Below, one piece after another: positions 1-5,676 of a DNA stretch of 15,982 nt (position 1 is its first letter; the number at the start of each line of letters is the position of its first letter). The translations under genes were made by a program, and so were the position numbers. This DNA is from HK-STAS-PATE-2 sp035906575 (GTDB lineage: Bacteria > Patescibacteriota > Patescibacteriia > 2-12-FULL-60-25). The notes below the pieces were generated by a model, which was given only the letters and a program-made list of their open reading frames with translations, searched no databases and was not told the origin of the DNA. The stretch is from NCBI GenBank assembly GCA_035906575.1, contig JAMIEW010000078.1, forward strand, positions 1 to 15,982. The letters are read 5' to 3'.

Positions 1-17
1 GCTACTGTTATCCACAT

Positions 18-653
18 ATGATTCAAGAACTCCAACTGTTCGTACGCGAGTCGCTCGCGAAAAATCAGTCACGTGAAGCTATCGCTGAAGCTCTCAAAAA
101 AGGCGGCTGGCCACAGGATGAAATTGACTCAGCCCTCGCTGCCTATGCGGATGTCGCTTTTCCGATCGCTGTACCAAAGCGCAAGCCGTATCTTTCAGCA
201 AAAGAAGCGTTTTTGTATCTCGTATTGTTTATGACGCTTTATATCAGCGCCTTCTCACTCGGTACCATTATCTTTCAGTTCATCAATCGCGCGTTTCCTG
301 ACACCCTTTATACCTACGGTTATGACGGTACGGCTTCGATTATCCGCGGCGCTTTGTCTGCGATGATTATCGCTTTTCCTGTCTTCTTGTGGGTGTCATC
401 AATCTTGCGTAAAGCGATCATCAAAGATCCTGAGAAGCGCAGCTCCAAAGTTCGCAAATGGCTTACCTATATCACCATGTTCGGCGTTACGTCGATTATC
501 ATCGGTGATTTGATTGTCACGCTCACGAGCTTACTTGGTGGCGAATTGACCGTGCGCTTCTTCTTGAAGGCGCTTACGATTCTCGTGATTGCTGGTTCGA
601 TCTTTGGCTACTACCTTTGGGATCTTCGTTCTGAAGAACAAGAACGCGCTTAA
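18..653 (+). CDS. DUF5671-type four-helix membrane protein
   Basis: Predicted integral membrane protein of 211 residues. Residues 1-45 form a small soluble helical region (FVRESLAKNQSREAIAEAL, then GGWPQDEI) resembling the short helical domain often seen at the N-terminus of DUF5671 proteins. Four hydrophobic segments follow at about 64-89, 109-131, 148-173 and 181-202, ending in a charged tail. The first helix (YLVLFMTLYISAFSLGTIIF) has the look of DUF5671, a family of unknown function that I associate with CPR bacteria. The ATG at 18 is the only sensible start. A TGTTAT at 6-11 lies 6 nt before it and could be a weak -10 box, but the window edge prevents judging the -35 region. It is followed after 9 nt by the pseudopilin-like gene, so the two are probably co-transcribed. 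No catalytic motif is visible and the function is unknown. Confidence 0.85.
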   Translation: MIQELQLFVRESLAKNQSREAIAEALKKGGWPQDEIDSALAAYADVAFPIAVPKRKPYLSAKEAFLYLVLFMTLYISAFSLGTIIFQFINRAFPDTLYTYGYDGTASIIRGALSAMIIAFPVFLWVSSILRKAIIKDPEKRSSKVRKWLTYITMFGVTSIIIGDLIVTLTSLLGGELTVRFFLKALTILVIAGSIFGYYLWDLRSEEQERA

Positions 654-662
654 TATCACTCT

Positions 663-1160
663 ATGAGCACGCCTAAAAACACCATCAAGGTTTCATTCTC
701 GCCTTATCGTTTGGCCGCTATTGGTTCTACGGCTGTCGTCATTATCGTCGCCTTCGCTTCGCTTTTCTTCATCGACTCTCCGATGACCGAGCGCATGCGC
801 CGCATCGATGATCGTCGCCTCTCTGACCTTCAGTCGATCTCATACGGTATTGATACCTTTGTCTTGAAAAACAACCACCAACTCCCTGAGTCATTAGATG
901 CTCTCGTTAAAGACCGTGATCTCGGCTACCTTGAAAACCAAATCAAGGACCCAGAATCAAAAGCGAATTACGAATACAAGAAAACAGGTGACAAGAGCTA
1001 TGAACTCTGCGCCACCTTTGCCCTCAGCACCACCGAGGTCGAAAACAGCAAAGCCGATGATGTTTACCGCGCCTATGGACCCGCTTGGGACCATCCGGTT
1101 GGCCGTCACTGCTTTGCCCTCGAGGTACGCGACACCGGCGAAGAACTCGACATCCACTAA
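663..1160 (+). CDS. Single-pass membrane protein with pseudopilin-like exterior domain
   Basis: 165-residue protein with one N-terminal membrane helix at about residues 18-38 and a soluble domain outside. After the helix comes RRIDDRRLSDLQSISYGID, a long amphipathic helix, then LPESLDAL, a DPE..ANYEY segment and two cysteines (C116, C150) that could form a disulfide. This order (helix, long helix, short strands with 'DP...Y.Y', paired cysteines) resembles the globular part of type II secretion/type IV major pseudopilins. The usual prepilin peptidase site (G followed by F-T-x-x-E) is absent, so it is probably a membrane-anchored relative and not an assembled pilin. It begins 9 nt after the DUF5671 gene. 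TAATAT at 651-656, overlapping that gene's stop codon, sits 6 nt before ATG and might act as an internal -10 box, though this is weak. The fold call is inference from pattern. Confidence 0.8.
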   Translation: MSTPKNTIKVSFSPYRLAAIGSTAVVIIVAFASLFFIDSPMTERMRRIDDRRLSDLQSISYGIDTFVLKNNHQLPESLDALVKDRDLGYLENQIKDPESKANYEYKKTGDKSYELCATFALSTTEVENSKADDVYRAYGPAWDHPVGRHCFALEVRDTGEELDIH

Positions 1161-1166
1161 CCACCC

Positions 1167-1583
1167 ATGACTATCGTAGCGCTCCAACTCCCCCATGATG
1201 ACGCGATGCAATTGTATCGCGCCGCTTTGGCACAGTTTCTGAGAGAGCAAGCGCGCCGCGACCGCCTAGGCCTCGAACGCCTTGTCTATCTATCATCCTT
1301 GATGGCCTTCGAAAAAACCTTGCAGCTCACGACCGAACAAGTGCACGTCATCACCCACGAGATCGAACACGAGCTCTGGGAGCATGCTTGGGGTGAATTC
1401 TCTGAAGAGTGGGCTTGGCATCGTGCCGAACAAGACGTCCAAAAGACGCTCGACACAAACGCCGCTACCCTCACCAAAGACGAACTCGAAACACTAATCA
1501 CAAACCGCGTCGAACAACAGTTTGAACGCTACATCTCAGAAATCGATTTTGACGCCCGCAAGGGTGAGATGAAGAAATCTTAA
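1167..1583 (+). CDS. Hypothetical soluble helical protein
   Basis: 138 residues, no signal peptide and no membrane segment. The sequence is almost entirely charged and helix-prone, with clustered Glu/His/Trp in the middle (HEIEHELWEHAWGEFSEEW, about residues 64-82) and a C-terminal half rich in Glu, Gln and Lys. I do not recognise the family. It starts 6 nt after the previous stop codon, so it is very probably the third gene of that transcription unit and translationally coupled. The reading frame is open with no better competing frame. The stop codon (1581-1583) touches the first base of the palindromic element that opens the DUF559 cassette, whose hairpin at 1599-1627 followed by ATTTT could end this operon. 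The HEIEH string matches HExxH in form but lies in a low-complexity acidic helix, so I do not call it a protease. Confidence 0.72.
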   Translation: MTIVALQLPHDDAMQLYRAALAQFLREQARRDRLGLERLVYLSSLMAFEKTLQLTTEQVHVITHEIEHELWEHAWGEFSEEWAWHRAEQDVQKTLDTNAATLTKDELETLITNRVEQQFERYISEIDFDARKGEMKKS

Positions 1584-1598
1584 CGCCCCTCCCTTTGT

Positions 1599-1627
1599 CC
1601 CTCCCCTCGCGTGACGCGAGGGGAGGG
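1599..1627. repeat. Perfect 14-bp palindrome, left hairpin of DUF559 cassette
   Basis: The left arm CCCTCCCCTCGCGT (1599-1612) is perfectly complementary to ACGCGAGGGGAGGG (1614-1627) around one central base. It is followed by ATTTTGG, a weak T-run, so it may also end transcription of the upstream operon. It shares its TCGCG core and GAGGG/CCCTC arms with the hairpin at 2070-2098. Confidence 0.85.
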
Positions 1628-1681
1628 ATTTTGGTAACGGACCTTGACAGCGCAAATAAAAATATGAAACGGGGTAGGTAT

Positions 1682-2068
1682 ATGAATTTCAAACGTCATT
1701 CATCCACGCATCGTGATCTGCGTAGAAACTTAAGAAGCAACCAAACGCCTTCTGAACAAATCCTCTGGCAAAGGCTCCGAGGTAATCAACTGGGTATCGC
1801 CTTTCGCAGACAAGTTAGCCTGCAACGATATATCGTGGATTTCTTTGCCTCTAAAGCCAGTCTCATTATTGAAGTAGACGGTGAAATTCACACCGATCCA
1901 TCTGTTGCGGAATATGACCAAATCCGTAGCGATTATCTGATTGCCGCCGGCTTCAATATCCTCCGTTTCACCAATGATGAGGTAGCTTCAAACACCGACG
2001 ATGTGATCCAACGGATCACATCTGCCATTCAAGCGATTCATCCCGAACTGTTCCTGCGTGAGTCATAA
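1682..2068 (+). CDS. DUF559 (Vsr-like, PD-(D/E)xK fold) endonuclease-domain protein
   Basis: 128-residue single-domain protein of the DUF559 family, related to the very-short-patch-repair endonuclease fold. Visible family signatures are RRNLRSNQTPSEQILWQRLR (residues 14-33), FRRQVSLQRYIVDFF (41-55) and LIIEVDGEIH (61-70), followed by DYLIAAGFNILRFTNDEV. Asp53, Glu64 and Asp66 are the likely metal-binding residues. The length is normal for the family. Earlier in-frame starts exist (TTG 1595, ATG 1664), but 1595 lies inside the palindrome region. ATG 1682 has GGGGTAGG at 1671-1678 directly upstream, the clearest Shine-Dalgarno-like sequence in the window, which sets it apart from its neighbours. 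A TTGACA at 1644-1649 is a possible -35 element without a clear -10. The biological role of DUF559 proteins is not established. Here the flanking hairpins suggest a selfish or repair-linked cassette. Confidence 0.88.
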   Translation: MNFKRHSSTHRDLRRNLRSNQTPSEQILWQRLRGNQLGIAFRRQVSLQRYIVDFFASKASLIIEVDGEIHTDPSVAEYDQIRSDYLIAAGFNILRFTNDEVASNTDDVIQRITSAIQAIHPELFLRES

Positions 2069-2069
2069 T

Positions 2070-2098
2070 TTCCTCCCTCGCGACAAGCGAGGGAGGAA
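2070..2098. repeat. Perfect 12-bp palindrome, right hairpin of DUF559 cassette
   Basis: TTCCTCCCTCGC (2070-2081) pairs perfectly with GCGAGGGAGGAA (2087-2098) around the loop GACAA. It starts 1 nt after the DUF559 stop codon and has no T-run, so a terminator role alone does not explain it. Read on the minus strand, with the adjoining CGCCCTCCTTGT (RC of 2101-2112), it matches the left element. Confidence 0.85.
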
Positions 2099-2117
2099 CA
2101 CAAGGAGGGCGTCTCTG

Positions 2118-2126
2118 TGGTATGAT
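2118..2126 (+). promoter_or_regulatory. Extended -10 promoter, leaderless start of glycosyltransferase
   Basis: TGG-TATGAT: a TGn extension plus a five-of-six -10 box, followed by TGCGCC and then ATG at 2133. Transcription starting 6-7 nt after the -10 would begin at the start codon. The -35 position (about 2098-2103, ACACAA) is poor, as is usual for extended -10 promoters. The right cassette hairpin ends here. Confidence 0.6.
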
Positions 2127-2132
2127 TGCGCC

Positions 2133-3476
2133 ATGAAGCGCTCTTCGCACCTTTCTGCACGACCATGGATCCTTTCGGTAAACATGGGATACGGCCATCA
2201 GCGCGCGTCTTTTGGGCTAGAGGCGATTGCCCACAAAGATGTGGTGATAGCAAATAGCTATAAGGGCATGCCGAAAAGCGATAAAAGACACTGGGACCGT
2301 ACGCGACATCTCTATGAGCGAATCTCTCGTTTAAAGGGATTGCCTATTCTTGGTAAATACATTTTTGCCGCCATGGATGCCTTTCAGCAAATTGATCCGT
2401 TTTATCCGCGGCGTGACCTTTCGCGTCCAACCCTACAATTGAGAGAGGTGTATCGTCAGATTAGACGCGATGGACTTTGCAAACATCTGATCACTGAACT
2501 CTCAAAAGATCCGCGTCCGTTGATTAGTACATTTTTCTTACCTGCCTTTGCCGCCGAAGAGCATGACTATCCTGGCGACATTTATATTGTTTGCTGTGAT
2601 GCCGATGTGGCACGCGCTTGGGCGCCGCTTGATCCGCGCAAAAGCCGTATCAAATACTTTGCCCCTACGGGCCGCGTTGTCGAACGCCTGCAACTCTATG
2701 GTGTACCAAAAGAGAATATTATCTTAACCGGATTTCCATTGCCGCCATCGTTGATCGGCGATCTTGAGGCGAGTCAATTGCGCGAAGATCTTTTTGACCG
2801 TTTAGAGCGTCTTGATCCAAAGGGTGTTTTTCACCAGTTTCATCAAAAAGATTTGCGCGATATGTATGGCGATCGTACACATACCCACGAAAAAGACCAT
2901 CCGTTCACTGTCACCTATTCTATCGGTGGTGCCGGCGCTCAGCAGGACACGCTTTATACCTTACTTCAAGCCTTCAAAAAACCTCTGCTCGAAGGCAAGC
3001 TTCGTTTTGTGATTGAGGCAGGTACCCATCGCCAACTCGCGAAAGACATTGAAAAAGAGGCGCTTCGCCTCAGCTTGCACCAAACGCTAAATAAAACCCT
3101 GTTCATCTTTTCGCACACGACTCGCGAAGGATATTTTGAAGGTTTTGCCAAACGCTTGCGCATGAGTGACGCGCTTTGGACCAAACCAAGCGAGCTCTCA
3201 TTTTATACCGGACTCGGACTACCTATCATCATGAACGAACCGCTCGGATCACAAGAGCATTTTAACCGCCATTGGCTTGAGTCTATCGGTGCCGGTGCCC
3301 GTGCCGAAAACCCTGCTTATGCCTGGGAGTGGCTTCAAGATTGGCGCAATAATGGCTACCTCGCCACCATGGCCTGGGACGGTTTTCACGTAGCTCCAAC
3401 ACATGGCACCTTTAGAATTGCCAATCACCTACAACAAGCCAAAACCGAGATTTCGGCCTTGCCGTTTATTGTGTAG
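2133..3476 (+). CDS. GT-B glycosyltransferase, MurG/MGDG-synthase-like
   Basis: 447 residues. The N-terminus WILSVNMGYGHQRA (residues 12-25) matches the 'xxxGxGHxxA' acceptor-side loop of the MurG, MGDG synthase and processive diacylglycerol glucosyltransferase group. The second Rossmann domain opens with TVTYSIGGAGAQ (259-270). The nucleotide-sugar site is recognisable in TKPSELSFYTGLGLPIIM (350-367) and GSQEHFN (372-378), the counterpart of the KPG...E...P..Q..N block of GT28 enzymes. The expected reaction is transfer of a sugar from a nucleotide donor to a lipid or envelope acceptor at the inner face of the membrane; the substrate cannot be read from sequence. The insert at about 220-255, rich in Asp/His/Lys, is unusual. 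An earlier in-frame GTG (2058) would overlap the DUF559 gene and lie within the hairpin. The promoter at 2118-2126 supports ATG 2133. It overlaps the opposing small membrane gene by 11 nt. Confidence 0.82.
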   Translation: MKRSSHLSARPWILSVNMGYGHQRASFGLEAIAHKDVVIANSYKGMPKSDKRHWDRTRHLYERISRLKGLPILGKYIFAAMDAFQQIDPFYPRRDLSRPTLQLREVYRQIRRDGLCKHLITELSKDPRPLISTFFLPAFAAEEHDYPGDIYIVCCDADVARAWAPLDPRKSRIKYFAPTGRVVERLQLYGVPKENIILTGFPLPPSLIGDLEASQLREDLFDRLERLDPKGVFHQFHQKDLRDMYGDRTHTHEKDHPFTVTYSIGGAGAQQDTLYTLLQAFKKPLLEGKLRFVIEAGTHRQLAKDIEKEALRLSLHQTLNKTLFIFSHTTREGYFEGFAKRLRMSDALWTKPSELSFYTGLGLPIIMNEPLGSQEHFNRHWLESIGAGARAENPAYAWEWLQDWRNNGYLATMAWDGFHVAPTHGTFRIANHLQQAKTEISALPFIV

Positions 3477-3708
3477 CGAATATGGTCGGGTGAACAACAG
3501 CCTCCTGAATGGCACTAATACTTGCGCTACCCTCGATTGTTGGCATGGTAAATCTCATCACGATACCCGCAACAAGAAACAACGCAAAGAACCCTCCAAC
3601 AAATGCTTTGAAGGTGTCATCACTGTCCAATAAGGCGTCTCCGTACTGCACGATAACAAAGGCATAAACGAAGACGATGACAGCGGCGATGAGTCCGATA
3701 ATCAACAT
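3466..3708 (-). CDS. Small two-helix membrane protein
   Basis: 80 residues with two clear hydrophobic segments, about residues 2-22 (LIIGLIAAVIVFVYAFVIV) and 34-52 (KAFVGGFFALFLVAGIVM), joined by the acidic loop YGDALLDSDD. The C-terminal 28 residues are polar. I do not recognise a family. The two well-formed membrane helices argue that it is a real gene, since the opposite-strand frame across the same stretch has no such pattern. It begins 35 nt after the stop of the aminopeptidase gene on the same strand and is probably co-transcribed with it. AGGT about 8 nt before ATG is a possible weak ribosome-binding site. The last 11 nt overlap, tail to tail, the glycosyltransferase gene. No terminator is visible between the convergent genes. 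Confidence 0.62.
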   Translation of the reverse strand: MLIIGLIAAVIVFVYAFVIVQYGDALLDSDDTFKAFVGGFFALFLVAGIVMRFTMPTIEGSASISAIQEAVVHPTIFATQ

Positions 3709-3743
3709 ATCTTAATACCTAACAGGTACCACGAAACGGGATT

Positions 3744-4754
3744 TTAGACAAGATACTGACCGTTTTCGAAGATAAGCACCCCGTCCGCAAAGACACGGTC
3801 AACCAGAGGGAACAAATCCACATGAAACTTGGTTTTATGGGTGGTAATCCCCTCTTTTTTGTAGACACTGTGCTTTTCACCCAGTGAAAAATGCATGCCC
3901 AGAATACGCTCAAAGGCGGTAATATCCTGAAGGTAGCGTTCGCGGGTAATGGCTCGGTTCATCCCAAAGCCGATTTCACGAATAAGAGGGCGTTCGTATT
4001 CTTTGATCGTGTTCACGATCTTCGCAAATGACTCAGGAGCATCTTCTTGCCAACCGACAATTAACCCCTCCTTCACGTCAACGCGAAATGGCTTATGCAT
4101 ATCGACCGAGAATTGTTCGCCGGCATACGCATAGACCATAAACGAACCATTCATCTTCGAGAAGTCTTTGCCTTCAGTAAAGACTTCACCGATCGGAAAG
4201 GTGCCGCCGATATTCTCCATGCCCGTATAATCACCGATATTCAACTTTGGGGATTCAACGCCACCCGTCACCACCATCTCAACATCGCCCGATTGGATGC
4301 GTAATTCATCAATCGTCTCAAGCTTCGCCTTCAACGCTGGACCAACGGTGCGATACCACGACATGTCATATTCAAGAGAATTCACATACACATCCCAAAC
4401 ATCTTCGGTATTGCGGTAGAGATGCATGTGTTCAACGACTTTCAACTTCTTTTGAAAGAGATGGAGACGAATACGAAAAGCATCTAAGAGAAAGTTTGAG
4501 GATTGCAAAAGCACCACCAAATCATTTGGCTGCATCGCATCAAAAGCGGCAATCACTTCTTCTTTCTCAACCGCTTCAAAATCAACAAAACGAGCGTCTG
4601 GCAATGCCTCACGATAGGCGGCAAGCAAGATCTCAGTTAAGCCATAATTCGTGTCATACACAACCAAAGCCTTTTCTGAAGGCTGTACTTGGATGGCATG
4701 CGCCAAAATGTCTTTAATATGCTTAGTGGCCTGCTGGACGAGCGTTTGGTTCAT
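3744..4754 (-). CDS. M29-type (AmpS-like) metallo-aminopeptidase
   Basis: 336 residues. Family M29 aminopeptidases are cytoplasmic two-metal enzymes that remove N-terminal residues from peptides. The C-terminal half carries the family's ligand pattern: Glu190 in GGTFPIGEVFTEG, Glu260 in IREIGFGMN, His288 in ILGMHFSLGE, and His311/Asp313 in TKFHVDLF. The closing segment RVFADGVLIFENGQYL (320-335) is typical of the family end. The N-terminal domain is shorter than in characterised M29 enzymes (usually about 370-410 residues overall), so substrate access may differ. The start is fixed by a good promoter (TAGACA, 17 nt, TAGTCT) whose -10 ends 6 nt before ATG 4754. It is divergent from the NAGPA-like gene with only 45 nt between the start codons and is followed by the small membrane gene. 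In an organism lacking amino-acid synthesis a salvage role is plausible (inference). Confidence 0.85.
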   Translation of the reverse strand: MNQTLVQQATKHIKDILAHAIQVQPSEKALVVYDTNYGLTEILLAAYREALPDARFVDFEAVEKEEVIAAFDAMQPNDLVVLLQSSNFLLDAFRIRLHLFQKKLKVVEHMHLYRNTEDVWDVYVNSLEYDMSWYRTVGPALKAKLETIDELRIQSGDVEMVVTGGVESPKLNIGDYTGMENIGGTFPIGEVFTEGKDFSKMNGSFMVYAYAGEQFSVDMHKPFRVDVKEGLIVGWQEDAPESFAKIVNTIKEYERPLIREIGFGMNRAITRERYLQDITAFERILGMHFSLGEKHSVYKKEGITTHKTKFHVDLFPLVDRVFADGVLIFENGQYLV

Positions 4755-4760
4755 GCCGGG

Positions 4761-4789
4761 AGACTAGCCTTAAAAGGGCAAATTGTCTA
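4761..4789 (-). promoter_or_regulatory. Promoter of M29 aminopeptidase gene
   Basis: On the minus strand: TAGACA (4789-4784, five of six to TTGACA), a 17-nt spacer, TAGTCT (4766-4761), then CCCGGC and ATG at 4754. The predicted mRNA is leaderless. It overlaps the promoter of the divergent gene. Confidence 0.55.
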
Positions 4790-4793
4790 CCCT
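4788..4793 (+). promoter_or_regulatory. Putative -10 box of NAGPA-like gene
   Basis: TACCCT ends 6 nt (GTAGCC) before ATG 4800, the same spacing as the stronger promoters in this window. The hexamer itself is weak (T, A and final T match) and the matching -35 position (4765-4770, TAGCCT) is weak too. It shares bases with the -35 of the opposing peptidase promoter. Confidence 0.35.
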
Positions 4794-4799
4794 GTAGCC

Positions 4800-5612
4800 A
4801 TGTATCGCCCCCAACGCCCCGCTGCTCTTTTGATGGCATTTTTCACCATCTCTCTGATGGGTGCGGGCTGCCAGGTCCCGGCTACCGAACCCATCCCCGG
4901 CCCTTCCCTTGTTTCAAGTGAAGGGAGCCAGATTCAAATGCAAACGTGGCAGAAAAATCCGTCTGGCTTTGAATCACTAACAATCACCGATGAGAGCGGT
5001 GACGAGATTGGTACCATGTACGCCTTTGACCCTGCATTGTTTCACTTTGGCTTCGAGATCGCCTCTTCGGGCAAGTCCATTGTCGAATGGATGGCTTATT
5101 CAACAAGTGCCGTCGCCGTCATTAACGGAGTTTATTTTCACGATGACGAATCACCTTCTGGCCTCCTCGTCCATAAAGGTGCCGAATTCTCAACGCGGCA
5201 TTTTAGCGCCGATAAAAGTTCGGTGATTCGACTTTCGCCAAAGCCCGCCATTCTTGATAGCGCTGATGAGATCGCATCCGGCATTGCCTCAAAAGAAGCT
5301 GCCCAAAGCTATCCCCTTTTACTTGAAGACAAAAAACCCCAGGTTGCAGCCGATACCGGCAATAAGGCGCAGCGTAGTTTTATCGGATTTCGTGATGACG
5401 AGCATATCGTGCTTGGCGTCATCATGAAAAAAGAGTTGTCTCTCTACGAATTATCGCAACTCCTGGCAAAAAAAGACTACCGATTAAACTCCGCTCTTAA
5501 CCTCGACGGCGGCTCATCGTCTGGACTCTATTCACGCGATGAAGAAACGATGTCGTATAACAGCCTCTTTCCTGTCCCCAACGTCATTACGGTTTATCGA
5601 AGAAGCGAGTAA
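4800..5612 (+). CDS. NAGPA-like phosphodiester glycosidase, predicted lipoprotein
   Basis: 270 residues. Residues 1-24 form a secretion signal (RPAALLMAFFTISLMGAGC) ending at Cys24, so the protein is probably lipid-anchored, although the lipobox is imperfect (Gly at -3). The mature domain has the phosphodiester glycosidase (NAGPA/DUF2233) signatures: AVAVINGVYFHDDESPSGLL (104-123), QSYPLLL (169-175), RSFIGF (192-197), ALNLDGGSSSGLY (232-244) and PVPNVITVY (258-266). The family includes the human enzyme that uncovers mannose-6-phosphate and bacterial proteins acting on sugar-phosphodiester bonds in the envelope. The bacterial substrate here is unknown. An upstream extension to 4689 is possible in frame but would run back across the divergent promoter and into the peptidase gene, and would hide the signal peptide. 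An intrinsic terminator overlaps the stop codon. Confidence 0.88.
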   Translation: MYRPQRPAALLMAFFTISLMGAGCQVPATEPIPGPSLVSSEGSQIQMQTWQKNPSGFESLTITDESGDEIGTMYAFDPALFHFGFEIASSGKSIVEWMAYSTSAVAVINGVYFHDDESPSGLLVHKGAEFSTRHFSADKSSVIRLSPKPAILDSADEIASGIASKEAAQSYPLLLEDKKPQVAADTGNKAQRSFIGFRDDEHIVLGVIMKKELSLYELSQLLAKKDYRLNSALNLDGGSSSGLYSRDEETMSYNSLFPVPNVITVYRRSE

Positions 5613-5626
5613 TTCGCTTCTTTTTT
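5600..5626 (+). terminator. Intrinsic terminator overlapping the stop codon
   Basis: AAGAAGCGA (5600-5608) pairs with TCGCTTCTT (5614-5622), giving a 9-bp stem. The loop GTAAT contains the TAA stop of the NAGPA-like gene, and a T-run covers 5621-5626. It separates this gene from the DUF2339 gene downstream. Confidence 0.8.
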
Positions 5627-5676
5627 ATTGACAAATACCACACATTCATAACAAAGTACTAGTAAATACACCCTCT

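Larger units (their letters stand above)
1583..2112 (+). mobile_element. Hairpin-flanked DUF559 cassette (candidate non-autonomous mobile unit)
   Basis: A DUF559 gene lies between two related, oppositely oriented copies of a TC/GA-rich palindromic element. The left copy (about 1583-1630) reads CGCCCCTCCCTTTGT followed by the hairpin at 1599-1627. The right copy (about 2067-2112), read on the minus strand, begins CGCCCTCCTTGT and continues into the hairpin at 2070-2098. The copies are therefore imperfect terminal inverted repeats, each containing its own palindrome. The unit fits exactly between the stop codon of the upstream gene and the extended -10 box of the downstream glycosyltransferase. 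The arrangement recalls REP/RAYT pairs, where a nuclease-like gene is embedded in the palindromes it may process. No target-site duplication is obvious, so mobility is inference. Confidence 0.5.

Noticed and set aside
1356..1370. HEIEH in the 138-residue hypothetical protein as a zinc-protease site
   Set aside because: It is embedded in a repetitive acidic helix with no surrounding beta strands or further ligand.
1595..1681. Longer DUF559 protein from TTG 1595 or ATG 1664
   Set aside because: The added residues translate the hairpin, and the Shine-Dalgarno-like GGGGTAGG points to ATG 1682. ATG 1664 remains possible.
2058..2132. Longer N-terminus for the glycosyltransferase, from GTG 2058
   Set aside because: It would start inside the DUF559 gene and translate the palindrome. 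A good extended -10 lies 6 nt before ATG 2133, and the family motif begins just after it.
5628..5668. Strong-looking TTGACA upstream of the DUF2339 gene as part of a promoter
   Set aside because: No -10 hexamer lies 16-18 nt downstream. It follows directly on the terminator T-run, so it may be chance. I do not list it as a promoter.
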